Counted from the first letter of the stretch, positions 34,378 to 43,875 are shown. The stretch: 64,000 nt of DNA from Anaeromyxobacter oryzae (GCF_023169945.1 NZ_AP025591.1:3468481-3532480); one strand, 5' to 3'. Numbers and translations are program-made. Notes: generated by a model not told the origin, from the letters alone.

Positions 34378-35130
34378 GTGCCCGGTCCGTCCGCCCCGCT
34401 CGCCGCCGTGCCCGCGCCGCCGCCGGTCCCGCCGCCCGCGCCCGGCCGGTCCGCGCCCGGCCGGCTCGCGTCGCTCCGGGCCGCGCTCCCCGCCGTCGCG
34501 GGGGCGCTGCTCTTCCGCGCCGGCTGCTACGTCGCGATGACCGCCGCCGCGCTCTGGAACGAGCTGCGGCCCGCTCCGACCCTGCCCGATCTCGTGCTCG
34601 CGCACGTGCCCTTCGTCGAGGCGGTCGCGCGCACGAACTACGTGCTGTGGCTCGTCCTCTACCTGCCGGTCGCGGGGCTCCTGCTCTGGGAGTCGCCCCG
34701 CCGGTTCGTCCGCTACACGGTGACCGGGGGGCTCGTCTCGCTCGTCCGCGGCGCCACCATCGCCCTGACCGGCCTCGGCGCGCCGGACCCGGCGCACGCC
34801 GGCCCCGGGATCGCCGGCCACGATCCGCTCCAGGCGCTCGCCGAGCTCGTCTCGCCGTGGCAGGTCTTCGCCCACGACGCGATGCGCGCGTACCTCACGA
34901 AGGACCTCTTCTTCTCCGGCCACACCGCGACGACGTTCCTGCTCCTGCTCTACGTCTGGCCGCACCGCCGCCTGCGTGCGCTCGCCCTCGCCGGCCACGT
35001 CCTCGTGGTCGCGTCGGTGTTCCTCGCGCACCTGCACTACGCGATCGACGTGGCGGGCGCCTACGCGGTCACGTTCGCGCTCTTCGCCCTGCGCGAGGGG
35101 TGGCCCCCGCGGGAGAGGGCCGGCGGGTGA
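34378..35130 (+). CDS. PAP2-like / sphingomyelin-synthase-like membrane protein
   Basis: A 250-residue membrane protein with a Pro-rich N-terminal tail and about six hydrophobic segments. DLFFSGHTATTFLLLLYVWPHRR and HLHYAIDVAGAYAVTFALF are the second and third catalytic motifs of the PAP2_C (sphingomyelin synthase-like) branch, with His in SGHT and His/Asp in HYAIDV. It predicts a lipid phosphatase or phosphotransferase facing outward. GTG start at the end of a divergent leader. Substrate unknown. Confidence 0.78.
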   Translation: MPGPSAPLAAVPAPPPVPPPAPGRSAPGRLASLRAALPAVAGALLFRAGCYVAMTAAALWNELRPAPTLPDLVLAHVPFVEAVARTNYVLWLVLYLPVAGLLLWESPRRFVRYTVTGGLVSLVRGATIALTGLGAPDPAHAGPGIAGHDPLQALAELVSPWQVFAHDAMRAYLTKDLFFSGHTATTFLLLLYVWPHRRLRALALAGHVLVVASVFLAHLHYAIDVAGAYAVTFALFALREGWPPRERAGG

Positions 35131-35139
35131 GGTCCCCCG

Positions 35140-37023
35140 CTACGGCGTCTTCCCGAACGCGCGCACCACGCCGTCCGTGATCTGCGGCAGGTACGTGATC
35201 GCGAGGACGCCCGCCGCCATGATGAGCAGGAACGGGAACGCCTTCCGGTAGACCCACGGGAGCGGCTTCCCGAAGCGCGTCGCGGAGAGGAAGAGGTTCA
35301 GGCCCATCGGCGGGAACAGGAACCCGAGCTCGAGGTTCGCGAGGAACACCACGCCGAGGTGGATGGGCGTGATCCCGTAGGCCTCGCCGAGCGGCGCGAC
35401 GAGCGGCGCGAGCACGACGATCGCCGAGTAGATCTCGAGGACGCTCCCGAGCACCAGGAGCACCGCGTTCAGCATGAGCAGGAAGAGCGCCTTCGAGTGC
35501 ACGTGGCCCGTCATCCACTCGACGAGCCGGGTCGGGACCTCGGCGTCCACGAACCAGGACGTGAGCCCGAGCGCGCTCCCGAGCAGGATGAGGACGCTGC
35601 CGACGAGCGCCGCCGCGTGGACGAGGACGCGGGGCAGGTCCCGCGTCGGGTGGATCGAGCGGAAGACGAGGAGCTCGACCACGAGCGAGTACGCCGCGGC
35701 GAGCGCGGCGGCCTCGACGACGGTCGCGAAGCCGGACCCGACGGCGAGGACCACCAGCGTCGGCAGGCCCAGGTCCCACTTCGCGTCCCAAAGCGCCGCG
35801 GCCGCCTCCCTGCCGTCGAACCGCTGCCGGGGCGCGCCGGAGCGGACGCCGACCACGATCCCGTACGCCGCCACGATGAGGATCATGAGCAGGCCCGGGA
35901 CGAGGCCCGCGATGAAGAGCACGTCGACCGCCGCGCCGGCGACGACGGCGTAGAGGATCACCGGGAGCGACGGCGGGAAGAGGAGCCCGAGGGATCCGGC
36001 CGCCGTGACGAGGCCGACGGAGAAGTCCTCCGGGTACTTCTCCTCGAGGAGCGAGGGCAGGAGCAGCCCGCCGAGGGCGAGGATCGTGACGCCGGACGCG
36101 CCGGTGAAGGTCGTGAACAGGGCGCACACGAAGGTCGCCATGATCGCGACGCCGCCCGGCATCCACCCGAAGATCCCCTTGTACGCGCGGACGAGCCGGC
36201 GCGCCGCGCCGCCCTCGGCGAGGATGTACCCGGCGGCGGTGAGGAGCGGCAGCGCCGGGAGGCTCGGCGTGAGCGCGAGGTTGAAGATCGCGGTGGGGAC
36301 GGACGCGATGGCGAGGGCCGGCTCCTGCCCCGACTCGACGATGCCGCGGAAAAACAGCGCCATCGCGACGCCGCTCATCACGATGAAGACCGGCGCGCCG
36401 AGGAGGAACGCCGCCAGCATCACGAGGAGGAGCGCCGTGACGAGCGCCTGCGACGGGACGGCCCACGCGAGGAGGAAGCCGCCCACGGCGACGAGCGCCG
36501 CCGCCCCGCGGAACGCCCAGCGGCGCGCGGCCGGCTCGTCGCCGTTCCCGGCGTTCAGCGCGAACCGGATCGCCATCACGGCGAACCCGACCGGCATCAC
36601 GAGCTCGCTCCAGGCGGTCCGGATCCCGAAGGCGACCCGGGCGAAGCCGCTCCACTCGACGTACACGAGCCGCGCCGACGCCCAGGCGAGGAGCGCGCAC
36701 ACCGCGGCCGACACCGCCGTCGTGAAGAAGGCCGCGCTCCGCCGCGGCCGGCCGGGCGGGACGAAGTCGAGCGTGGAGAGGGCCAGGTGTCGTCCGGTCG
36801 CGGTCGCGAGCATCGCGCCGAGGAAGCCCACCCAGAGCGTGATGTGCTGCGCGAGGGTGGACGAGCCGGGGAGGTCGCGGCCGAGGAACCGGCGGGCGAC
36901 CGTCGACGCGGCCGGGAGCAGGATCAGCGCGACGAGGAGCAGCGTCACGAGGCCGCGCTCCACGCGCGTGCCGAGCTTCTCGTGCCTCGCTCCGGGGGTC
37001 TCGATCGAAGTGGGGGTGCTCAC
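35140..37023 (-). CDS. TRAP transporter fused membrane subunit (DctQ-DctM)
   Basis: A protein of about 627 residues combining the small (DctQ) and large (DctM) TRAP subunits. Residues 20-170 give four helices of the Q part (STLAQHITLWVGFLGAMLATATGRHLALSTLDF). From about 200 the M part has around 12 helices with GAPVFIVMSGVAMALFF, TGASGVTILALGGLLLPSL, GLLFPPSLPVILYA and LGFLFPPMGLNLFLSATRF. It imports an organic solute using the Na+ gradient. The start is uncertain: GTG 37023 or ATG 37056, neither with a good ribosome site. The TatT and DctP partners are divergent. Confidence 0.88.
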   Translation of the reverse strand: MSTPTSIETPGARHEKLGTRVERGLVTLLLVALILLPAASTVARRFLGRDLPGSSTLAQHITLWVGFLGAMLATATGRHLALSTLDFVPPGRPRRSAAFFTTAVSAAVCALLAWASARLVYVEWSGFARVAFGIRTAWSELVMPVGFAVMAIRFALNAGNGDEPAARRWAFRGAAALVAVGGFLLAWAVPSQALVTALLLVMLAAFLLGAPVFIVMSGVAMALFFRGIVESGQEPALAIASVPTAIFNLALTPSLPALPLLTAAGYILAEGGAARRLVRAYKGIFGWMPGGVAIMATFVCALFTTFTGASGVTILALGGLLLPSLLEEKYPEDFSVGLVTAAGSLGLLFPPSLPVILYAVVAGAAVDVLFIAGLVPGLLMILIVAAYGIVVGVRSGAPRQRFDGREAAAALWDAKWDLGLPTLVVLAVGSGFATVVEAAALAAAYSLVVELLVFRSIHPTRDLPRVLVHAAALVGSVLILLGSALGLTSWFVDAEVPTRLVEWMTGHVHSKALFLLMLNAVLLVLGSVLEIYSAIVVLAPLVAPLGEAYGITPIHLGVVFLANLELGFLFPPMGLNLFLSATRFGKPLPWVYRKAFPFLLIMAAGVLAITYLPQITDGVVRAFGKTP

Positions 37024-37095
37024 GCGAAAGCCGATTGACCCCTTCCGGAGGGGCATCTATGAGTAGCACGAACCTCCCGCGGCCGGGCCTCCCGC

Positions 37096-38010
37096 GTGAA
37101 CCGTCCCCACCTCTTCCTCTTCTCACTCATCGTCACCGTCCCGGCCCTCTCCGGCTGCCGGAGCGTGGCGCTGTCCGCCGCGTCCGATGCCGTCGCGCAG
37201 AGCGGCTCGACGTACGCGTCGGACGACGATCCGGAGCTCGTCCGCGACGCGGTGCCGTTCGGGCTGAAGACGATGGAAGGGCTCCTCTCGGAGAGCCCGC
37301 GGCACGAGGGGCTGCTCACGGCGACGGCGAGCGGGTTCACGCAGTACGGGTATGCGTTCGTGCAGCAACCGGCCGAGCTCGCGGACCTGGACGGCAAGCT
37401 CGACTTCGCGAAGGCCGGGCGCGCGCGCGCGAAGAAGCTCTTCCTCCGCGCGCGGGAGTACGGCCTGCGCGGTCTCGACGTGCGGCACCACGGTCTCGCC
37501 GACCGGATCCGCGCGGGGCGCGACCTCGACAAGGTGCTGTCCGAGGCGCGCAAGGGCGACGTGCCGCTGCTGTACTGGACCGCGTCCGCCTGGACCCTCG
37601 CGATCGTGAACGGCAAGGCCGACATCGCGCTCGTGGCCGAGCTGCCGGTCGCGATCGCGCTCATGAACCGCGCGCTCGCGCTCGACGAGTCCTGGTCGGA
37701 GGGCGCCATCCACGAGTTCTTCATAAGTTACGACGCGACGCGGAGCGCCGCGGAGGGCGGCGGCCCCGAGCGGGCGAAGGCCCACCTCGACCGGGCGCTC
37801 GCCCTCTCGATGAACAAGAAGCTCGGCCCGCTCGTCGCCTGGGCGGAGGGCGTGCTGGTCCAGCGCCAGGACCGGACCGAGTTCACGCGCGTCCTCGAGG
37901 AGGTCCTGCGCGCCGACCCCGGAGCGGAGCCGAAGAACCGACTCGCGAACATCCTCGCCCAGCGCCGCGCCAGGGCGCTGCTCGATCACGCCGACGACCT
38001 GTTCCTCTGA
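37096..38010 (+). CDS. TRAP transporter TatT-type lipoprotein
   Basis: A 304-residue exported lipoprotein (signal LFLFSLIVTVPALSGC, Cys about 17) with helical TPR-like repeats: ARKLFLRAREYGLRGLDVRHHGLADRIRAGRD, LLYWTASAWTLAIVNGKADIALVAELPVAIALMNRALALDESWSEGAIHEFFISY, and AKAHLDRALALSMNKKLGPLVAWAEGV. This is the TatT family, a trimeric TPR protein that binds the TRAP receptor. It precedes the DctP gene by 13 bases. The GTG start has no obvious ribosome site. Confidence 0.85.
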   Translation: MNRPHLFLFSLIVTVPALSGCRSVALSAASDAVAQSGSTYASDDDPELVRDAVPFGLKTMEGLLSESPRHEGLLTATASGFTQYGYAFVQQPAELADLDGKLDFAKAGRARAKKLFLRAREYGLRGLDVRHHGLADRIRAGRDLDKVLSEARKGDVPLLYWTASAWTLAIVNGKADIALVAELPVAIALMNRALALDESWSEGAIHEFFISYDATRSAAEGGGPERAKAHLDRALALSMNKKLGPLVAWAEGVLVQRQDRTEFTRVLEEVLRADPGAEPKNRLANILAQRRARALLDHADDLFL

Positions 38011-38023
38011 AACGGAGATCACC

Positions 38024-39001
38024 GTGAAGAAGCTCCTCCTCGCCGCGATGCTCGCGGCGCTCGCCCCGGCCGTTCACGCGCAGCCGGTCACCATCAAGCT
38101 CGGGACGCTCGCGCCCCAGGGCTCCACGTGGCACGAGCTCCTGAAGGAGATGGGCCAGCGCTGGGAGCAGGCATCGAACGGGCAGGTGAAGCTCCGCATC
38201 TACGCGGGCGGCGCCCAGGGCAGCGAGGGCGACATGGTCCGCAAGATGGGGATCGGCCAGCTCCAGGCCGCCTCCATCTCCAACGTCGGCATGCACGACG
38301 TCATCCCCGAGCCGCAGGCGCTCTCGGTGCCGTTCCTGTTCCAGAGCGAGGCGCAGATGGAGTGCGCGTTCGCGAAGGTCCGGCCGCAGATCGAGGCCTC
38401 CCTCGAGAAGCGCGGCCTCGTCGCCCTCCAGTGGAGCCGGATCGGCGCCATCAACCTGTACTGCGACGCGCCCCACAAGACGCCGGCGGACACGAAGACC
38501 GCGAAGATCTGGGTGTGGTCGGGCGACCCGAAGAGCGTCGAGGCGTACCGCGTCGCGGGCCTCACGCCCGTCGAGCTCTCCGCGACCGACATCGTCCCGT
38601 CGCTCCAGACCGGCATGATCGACTGCATCCCGAACGTGCCGCTCTACGTCCTCACCGCGCGCCTCTTCGAGAAGGCGCCGTACATGATGGACCTCCCCTG
38701 GAGCTGGCTCATCGGCGCGACGCTCGTCCGCAAGGACACCTGGGAGAAGATCCCGGCGGACACGCGCGCGAAGCTCGTCCAGATCGCGCAGGAGCTCGGG
38801 CAGAAGGTGGACGCCGAGGTGCGCCGGCTCAACACGGACGCGGTCGCGGCCATGGAGAAGCAGGGTCTCAAGACCGTCCCCGGCGACGCCGCGGCGTGGC
38901 GGACGGCGATGGAGAAGACCTGGCCGGTGATCCGCGGCGGCGTCGTCCCGGCGGAGTTCTTCGACCAGGTGAAGGCGGCGCGGGACCAGTGCCGGAAGTA
39001 G
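38024..39001 (+). CDS. TRAP transporter substrate-binding protein (DctP)
   Basis: A 325-residue periplasmic receptor starting at GTG with GGAG six bases upstream. Signal peptide MKKLLLAAMLAALAPAVHA. The mature protein opens VTIKLGTLAPQGSTWHELLKEMGQRW, and later LRIYAGGAQGSEGDMVRKMGIGQLQAASIS, which is classic DctP. The segment NLYCDAPHKTPADTKTAKIWVWSGDPKSVEAYRVAG is the ligand-binding core. Four Cys are spread along the protein, unusual for DctP. It works with TatT and the divergent fused DctQM. Ligand unknown. Confidence 0.92.
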   Translation: MKKLLLAAMLAALAPAVHAQPVTIKLGTLAPQGSTWHELLKEMGQRWEQASNGQVKLRIYAGGAQGSEGDMVRKMGIGQLQAASISNVGMHDVIPEPQALSVPFLFQSEAQMECAFAKVRPQIEASLEKRGLVALQWSRIGAINLYCDAPHKTPADTKTAKIWVWSGDPKSVEAYRVAGLTPVELSATDIVPSLQTGMIDCIPNVPLYVLTARLFEKAPYMMDLPWSWLIGATLVRKDTWEKIPADTRAKLVQIAQELGQKVDAEVRRLNTDAVAAMEKQGLKTVPGDAAAWRTAMEKTWPVIRGGVVPAEFFDQVKAARDQCRK

Positions 39002-39007
39002 GGCACG

Positions 39008-39958
39008 TCACCGGGCGGCGGGCGCGACGGCCGGCGCGTCCCGCTCCGGGCTCGCGAACCGGACCAGATCCCGCCGCACGGCCCCGCACGCGAACAGCAG
39101 CGTGAGGTGGCCGCGCGGGTAGGTCCGCGCCTCCGCGCCCCACGCCCGCGCCACGGCGAGGGCGCCCTCCGGGAGGGCGATCCGGTCCTCCGCCCCCACC
39201 GCGACGAGCACGCGGCGCGCCGTGGGGCGCCGCGCCTCCGGGCGGAAAGGTGCGAGCATGGCCTCGAGCGCCGCGGGCGGCGGCGGCGGCGCGCCGGCCC
39301 GCGTCGCGAGCCGCAGGTAGCGCCGGCCGATCCGGGTCCGGGCGAAGACGGCGGCGAGCTCCGCCGGCGGGCCGATCGCCGCCGCGAGGTCGAGCCGCTC
39401 CGGCGCGGTGGCCGCGAGGAGCGCCGCGAGCCCGCCGAGGGAGAGCCCGATCACCCCCGCCTCCCCGGGCCGCTCCCGCGCGAGCGCCGCGAGGACGCGG
39501 AGCTCCAGCACGAGCTGCTCGAAGGCGGCGCGTAACGCCGGGACGTCCGGCGAGACGAAGCCCTCGCCGCTCCGCGATCCCGGGGCGGCGCGGTGGAGGT
39601 GGCGGGGCGGGATGAGCGTCCAGACCTCCCACCCCGCGCCCGCGAGGAGCGCGCGCCACCCGGAGAGGAGCGACAGCCGTGGCAGCTTCCACGGGGGGAC
39701 GAGGACGAGCGTGCCGCGGGGACGCCCGCGCGGCGGGGTGGCCTCGACGTGCATCTCGGCGTCGCCCGGCGTGGGCCGGGGCGAGGGTGCCCGCCACGCG
39801 CCGCTCGGTCCGGGCGGCGGCGGCAACGCCGGCAGCGGCCCGAAGCAGTCGAGCGGCGCGCCGTCGGCGCCCACGAACGGCGCCGGCGCGAGCCGCTTCA
39901 AATCCTCGCTCCACATCGCGAGGACGTCCACGGCGCGGTGGAGGCGCGGCAGCGGCAT
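39008..39958 (-). CDS. Alpha/beta-hydrolase fold protein
   Basis: A 316-residue cytoplasmic protein. The nucleophile elbow is GVIGLSLGGLAALLAATAPERL (Ser in GLSLG), preceded by RGTLVLVPPWKLPRLSLLSGWRALLAGAGWEVW and followed by VLVAVGAEDRIALPEGALAVARAWG (acid) and YPRGHLTLLFACG (catalytic His). The N-terminus MPLPRLHRAVDVLAMWSEDL has no signal. The size and layout resemble ABHD18-type hydrolases but the substrate is unknown. The -10-like TACATAAT lies so close to the ATG that the message may be leaderless. It diverges from msrP. Confidence 0.72.
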   Translation of the reverse strand: MPLPRLHRAVDVLAMWSEDLKRLAPAPFVGADGAPLDCFGPLPALPPPPGPSGAWRAPSPRPTPGDAEMHVEATPPRGRPRGTLVLVPPWKLPRLSLLSGWRALLAGAGWEVWTLIPPRHLHRAAPGSRSGEGFVSPDVPALRAAFEQLVLELRVLAALARERPGEAGVIGLSLGGLAALLAATAPERLDLAAAIGPPAELAAVFARTRIGRRYLRLATRAGAPPPPPAALEAMLAPFRPEARRPTARRVLVAVGAEDRIALPEGALAVARAWGAEARTYPRGHLTLLFACGAVRRDLVRFASPERDAPAVAPAAR

Positions 39959-40039
39959 CTCGCGCGAATTATGTAGCCCCTCGCCCGGCGGGGCGCTGCT
40001 CCGGCCGGGGCGCGCGGCGCCGCGGCGCGTTCAACGCGG

Positions 40040-41011
40040 ATGGAGAGCTCGGAAGGCGGTGTGTGGAAGATGGCGCGCTTCAGGCCGGATCTCAGGGAAC
40101 GTGACGTGACCCCCGAGCCGCTGTGGCTGCGGCGGCGGGAGTTCCTCGCCCTCGGCGCAGCGGGCGCCGCGGCGCTCGCGCTGCCACGGTCCGCGCGCGC
40201 CGGCGATCCCACCGGCCAGGCGCTCCCCGTCGCGAAGAAGATCGAGAAGGCGGGCGGCGAGGAGCCGACGAAGTGGGACGCCATCACGACGTACAACAAC
40301 TTCTACGAGCTCGGCGCCGACAAGGCCGACCCGGCCCGGAACGCCGGGTCCCTCCGCCCGCGCCCGTGGACCGTCGCCATCGAGGGCGAGGTGAGGAAGC
40401 CCGGGAACCTCGACGTCGACGCGCTGATGAAGTCGTTTCCCCTCGAGGAGCGGATCTACCGGATGCGCTGCGTGGAGGCCTGGTCCATGGTGATCCCGTG
40501 GGTCGGGTTCCCGCTCGCCGACCTGGTGAAGCGCGTCGAGCCCACGTCGAAGGCGAGGTACGTGGCCTTCCAGACGCTCCTCGATCCGGAGCAGCTCCCC
40601 GGCCAGAGGCGGCGGGTCCTGGAGTGGCCCTACGTCGAGGGGCTCCGCATCGACGAGGCGACGCACCCGCTCGCGCTGCTCGCGGTCGGGCTCTACGGGC
40701 GCGTGCTCCCGAACCAGGACGGCGCGCCGCTCCGGCTCGTCGTGCCGTGGAAGTACGGGTTCAAGGGCGCGAAGTCGATCGTGAAGATCCGCTTCCAGGA
40801 GGAGCAGCCGCCGACGACGTGGAACCGCATGGCGCCCGACGAGTACGGCTTCTACGCGAACGTGAACCCCGACGTGGATCACCCGCGCTGGAGCCAGGCG
40901 CGCGAGCGTCGCATCGGGGAGTTCTTCCGGCGGAAGACGCTCCCGTTCAACGGCTACGCGGACGAGGTCGCGTCGCTCTACGCCGGCCTCGATCTCCGGA
41001 AGAACTACTGA
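40040..41011 (+). CDS. msrP: Periplasmic methionine sulfoxide reductase, molybdoenzyme subunit MsrP
   Basis: A protein of up to 323 residues that repairs oxidised Met in periplasmic proteins using Mo-molybdopterin. The twin-arginine signal is [38 protein letters not shown] contains the Mo-ligating Cys, and [27 protein letters not shown] is the family core. TYNNFYEL near residue 80 is also diagnostic. The start is uncertain: ATG 40040, GTG 40061 or ATG 40070 all keep the Tat motif. Its haem partner MsrQ begins two bases after the stop. Confidence 0.92.
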   Translation: MESSEGGVWKMARFRPDLRERDVTPEPLWLRRREFLALGAAGAAALALPRSARAGDPTGQALPVAKKIEKAGGEEPTKWDAITTYNNFYELGADKADPARNAGSLRPRPWTVAIEGEVRKPGNLDVDALMKSFPLEERIYRMRCVEAWSMVIPWVGFPLADLVKRVEPTSKARYVAFQTLLDPEQLPGQRRRVLEWPYVEGLRIDEATHPLALLAVGLYGRVLPNQDGAPLRLVVPWKYGFKGAKSIVKIRFQEEQPPTTWNRMAPDEYGFYANVNPDVDHPRWSQARERRIGEFFRRKTLPFNGYADEVASLYAGLDLRKNY

Positions 41012-41013
41012 CC

Positions 41014-41679
41014 GTGAAGTGGACCCCGGCACGCACCCGCGCCCTGAAGGCGAGCGCCTTCGTGCTCTGCCTCGTGCCGCTCGCGAAGATCGCGTTCGAC
41101 GCGTTCACGGACGGGCTCGGCGCGAATCCCATCGAGCAGGTGCTGAACCGGCTCGGGTTCTGGACCCTCACCCTGCTCACGCTCTCGCTCGTCCCGACGC
41201 CCGTGAAGGAGCTGCTCGGGGTGGCGTGGCCGGTCCGCCTCCGGCGCTTGCTCGGCCTGTTCGCCTTCGCGTACGCGACGCTCCACCTCTGCTGGTACGT
41301 GGGGGTCGATCAGTTCTTCGACCTGCACGTGCTCGCCAAGGACGTCCTGAAGCGGAAGTTCATGGCCGTCGGGTTCGTCGCGTGGCTCTCGCTCGCGCCG
41401 CTCGCGGTCACCTCCACCGACCGCTGGGTCCGGCGGCTCGGGTTCCCGCGCTGGAAGCGGCTGCACCGGCTCGCCTACGCCGCCGCGGTGCTCGGGATCG
41501 TCCACTTCGTCTGGCGGGTGAAGGCGGACGCGCTCCGGCCCTACGTGTTCGCGACGATCCTCGCGGGGCTCCTCGGCGCGCGGGTCGCGGTGCGGCTCGC
41601 GCGGGCGCGGGCAGCGACCGCGGCTCCGGGGCTGGCGCGGGGCGCGGGAGACACCGGCGCGGGGGCCGGCGGCGCCTAG
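41014..41679 (+). CDS. msrQ: MsrQ haem membrane subunit
   Basis: A 221-residue inner-membrane b-type cytochrome of the ferric-reductase-like (YedZ) family that feeds electrons from quinol or flavin to MsrP. It has about six helices, with likely haem His in FAFAYATLHLCWYVGVDQFFDL, KRLHRLAYAAAVLGIVHFVW and nearby. DALRPYVFATILAGLLGARVAVRL closes the core. GTG start follows the msrP stop by two bases; the extension upstream in this frame is a shadow. Confidence 0.92.
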   Translation: MKWTPARTRALKASAFVLCLVPLAKIAFDAFTDGLGANPIEQVLNRLGFWTLTLLTLSLVPTPVKELLGVAWPVRLRRLLGLFAFAYATLHLCWYVGVDQFFDLHVLAKDVLKRKFMAVGFVAWLSLAPLAVTSTDRWVRRLGFPRWKRLHRLAYAAAVLGIVHFVWRVKADALRPYVFATILAGLLGARVAVRLARARAATAAPGLARGAGDTGAGAGGA

Positions 41680-41684
41680 CGCGG

Positions 41685-42074
41685 CTAGCAGAGGCGGTGG
41701 ACGGTCGAGACGAGGGTGTCGAGGTCGAACGGCTTCGCGAGGAACGCGTCGACGCCGAGCCCCGCGACGGCGACCGAGTCCCCGCCGTGCCCCGCGGAGA
41801 GCACCAGCACCGGGATGCTCGCGAGCCGCGGGTCGCGCCGCTGCGCGCTCCGGAACGCCCACCCGTCCATCACCGGCATCATCAGGTCGAGCAGGATGAG
41901 GCTCGGCGCCGCGTCGGAGGAGAGCAGGTCGAGCGCCTCGGCGCCGTTGGCGGCGCAGGTGACCGCGTAGCCTTCCTCGGCGAGCAGCTCCGCGATGGTC
42001 TCCCGGATCGAGAGGTCGTCTTCGACGAGGAGGATCCGGGCGGGGGCTCTCACGGCTGCCCGTACCGTAGGCAC
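41685..42074 (-). CDS. Single-domain response regulator (receiver only)
   Basis: A 129-residue CheY-like protein. VEDDLSIRETIAELLAEEG gives the acidic pair, LILLDLMMPVMDGW the phospho-acceptor Asp, LVLSAG the Ser/Thr switch and AKPF the invariant Lys. No output domain. Receiver-only proteins act in phosphorelays or bind partners. It is convergent with msrQ (5 bases apart) and its cognate kinase is not adjacent. Confidence 0.92.
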   Translation of the reverse strand: MPTVRAAVRAPARILLVEDDLSIRETIAELLAEEGYAVTCAANGAEALDLLSSDAAPSLILLDLMMPVMDGWAFRSAQRRDPRLASIPVLVLSAGHGGDSVAVAGLGVDAFLAKPFDLDTLVSTVHRLC

Positions 42075-42274
42075 CGGATCCCGGGCAGGGAACCCCCGTC
42101 TGTCCCCTTTCGACCCTTCCGGGCCCGGCGGCGATGTGCGCGCACGGAGTCACGCGGTGCGGCGCTCGGACGCGTCGTCCGTCGCCCCCGGGCGAGCCCG
42201 CCGCCGTCGTTGACACTCGGCGGAATGGGGCGATAAACGCCCACGGGGCGCGATCGACGGGCGCCCGAGGATCC

Positions 42275-43207
42275 ATGGCCACCGAGAACGAAGCGGGCGC
42301 GTCTGCGAGCGCCGTGTACGGGCGGGCGGCGCCACCGCGGGTGGTGCTCCCCGACCGCGGCGTCGTCATCGGGCTCCGCTGGAGCGGGGTCGAGGGCGCG
42401 GGAAACCAGATCCTCGCGGCCAAGCTCGAGTGCGAGAAGGAGCGCGCCCGGCTCACGCGGATCTGGCGCCCCTTCACCGACGCGCCCGGCCGTCGCGACG
42501 TCCAGACGCGGTTCGGGCCCTGGCTCGCCGAGGAGGCGAGGTGGGCCGAGGGGCGCCTCGTCGTCGGCGTCGACTTCGCGCTCTCGCTCGCCGAGACGCA
42601 CCTCCGCCTGCTCGGGCTCCTTCGCCAGGCGCTCCGCGGCCCCGCGGTGCTCGGCAAGCACCTCGAGGAGCGGTTCCTCGGGCAGGCGCGGGACTTCACC
42701 GAAGGTGCCGTCCGGTTCCGGTCCGAGGTCGGCAAGGACCGGCCGCGCGCGACCGACTGCTACCGCGCGGAGCTGCACCTGCCCACCGCCGCCCGCACGT
42801 TCCGGCAGACGTTCTTCGGGCTCTGCACGATGGCGCACGCCGCCGCCGCGTTCCCGCCGTGGGATCCGCCGGTGACCGGGAAGCCGATCGTCGTCGAGGT
42901 CCGGCCCGCCCACGTCGCGCGCGTCGTCTGCGGCGTGTGCGCCTACCGGGACGACGACCGGGACGGCGTCTCCCGCTCGTCGACGCGCGCCGGGATCCTG
43001 CGGACGCTCCGCTCCGCCGCGAAGGTCGAGTTCGAGATGGAGCAGGCCGCGCAGATCGTCGAGGACGGGCGCGGCGATCACCTGGAGGCGGTGCTCTCCG
43101 CGACCGCCGCCGCCGCCGCGTGGCAGGACGGGTTCCAGGGCGTGCCGTCGAACGTGCCGCGCAGCGAGGGCTGGATCCACTCGGTCCGCGAGGAGCCGTG
43201 GAGGTAG
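42275..43207 (+). CDS. DUF429-like predicted nuclease (RNase H fold)
   Basis: A 310-residue cytoplasmic protein. Start ATG preceded by AGG; the upstream open frame is not convincing. Family-like segments: VVIGLRWSGVEGAGNQILAAKLE (strand 1), RLVVGVDFALSLAETHLRLLG, KPIVVEVRPAHVARVVCGVCAYRDD and RGDHLEAVLSATAAAAAWQDGF, matching the DUF429 order. The first strand has Arg where an Asp is usual (GLRWSG), so catalysis may be altered. It overlaps the UDG-like gene by 10 bases, suggesting a nucleic-acid metabolism pair. Confidence 0.55.
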   Translation: MATENEAGASASAVYGRAAPPRVVLPDRGVVIGLRWSGVEGAGNQILAAKLECEKERARLTRIWRPFTDAPGRRDVQTRFGPWLAEEARWAEGRLVVGVDFALSLAETHLRLLGLLRQALRGPAVLGKHLEERFLGQARDFTEGAVRFRSEVGKDRPRATDCYRAELHLPTAARTFRQTFFGLCTMAHAAAAFPPWDPPVTGKPIVVEVRPAHVARVVCGVCAYRDDDRDGVSRSSTRAGILRTLRSAAKVEFEMEQAAQIVEDGRGDHLEAVLSATAAAAAWQDGFQGVPSNVPRSEGWIHSVREEPWR

Positions 43208-43875
43208 CCCGGCGGCGCCGTCCAGCCCGCGCGCCCGGTCCGCCCGCGACGGACCGGGCGATCGTCGCCGCCCTCGAGGCGGTGCACCGCGACATCGACG
43301 CGTTCCAGCCGGAGGGCTTCGGTCCGCCGGTGCACTGCGGCGCCATCGCGACGCCGGTGTTCCTGCTCGGGCAGGCGCCCGGGCCTCACGAGGCGCGGCT
43401 CGGCCGGCCGTTCGCGTGGACCGCCGGCAAGACGCTGTTCCGCTGGCTGGAGCGCGCCACCGGCGCGAGCGAGGAGACGGTCCGGAGCCGGATCTACATC
43501 TCGGCGGTCGTGCGCTGCTTCCCCGGCAAGGCGAAGGGCGGCGGTGATCGCGTGCCCTCGCCGGACGAGTGCGCGCTGTGGCGCGACTTCGTGCGCCGCG
43601 AGGTGGAGATCCTCCGGCCGCGGCTGGTGATCCCGGTCGGGCGCCTCGCGATCGCGGAGGTGCTCGGGCACACGGAGCCCATCGCGGCGGTGGTCGGACG
43701 GCGCATCGAGGCGCATTTCCACGGCGTGAAGGTCGACGTCGTGCCGCTGCCCCATCCCTCCGGGGCGTCCACCTGGTTCAAGATGGAGCCGGGGCGGACG
43801 CTGCTCGACCAGGCGCTCGCGCTCCTCGCCGCCCACCCGGCGATGCGCCGCGCGCTCCGGGGGCGGCGGGAATGA
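43198..43875 (+). CDS. Uracil-DNA-glycosylase-superfamily protein
   Basis: A 225-residue protein with the UDG fold: FLLGQAPGPHEARLGRPFAWTAGKTLFRWL corresponds to the GEAPG...GRPF..AGK motif of family 4/5 enzymes, and PLPHPSGASTWF to the C-terminal HPS motif. Cys in VVRCFPG and DECALW are 18 residues apart, as the last two iron-sulphur ligands of family 4, but the N-terminal CxxC pair is reduced to one Cys (VHCGA), so a full cluster is doubtful. The GTG start overlaps the DUF429-like gene and its stop overlaps rlpA. Confidence 0.8.
   Translation: MEVARRRRPARAPGPPATDRAIVAALEAVHRDIDAFQPEGFGPPVHCGAIATPVFLLGQAPGPHEARLGRPFAWTAGKTLFRWLERATGASEETVRSRIYISAVVRCFPGKAKGGGDRVPSPDECALWRDFVRREVEILRPRLVIPVGRLAIAEVLGHTEPIAAVVGRRIEAHFHGVKVDVVPLPHPSGASTWFKMEPGRTLLDQALALLAAHPAMRRALRGRRE

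Noticed and set aside
28277..34540. A plus-strand open frame of about 2087 codons opposite the giant oxidase
   Set aside because: It is antisense to a protein with copper motifs and a signal peptide, and its own translation is Arg/Asp/Val-rich with no domain. High GC keeps such frames open.
43198..43875. Ordinary iron-sulphur family-4 uracil-DNA glycosylase
   Set aside because: The N-terminal CxxC cluster ligands are not both present, so only superfamily membership is claimed.
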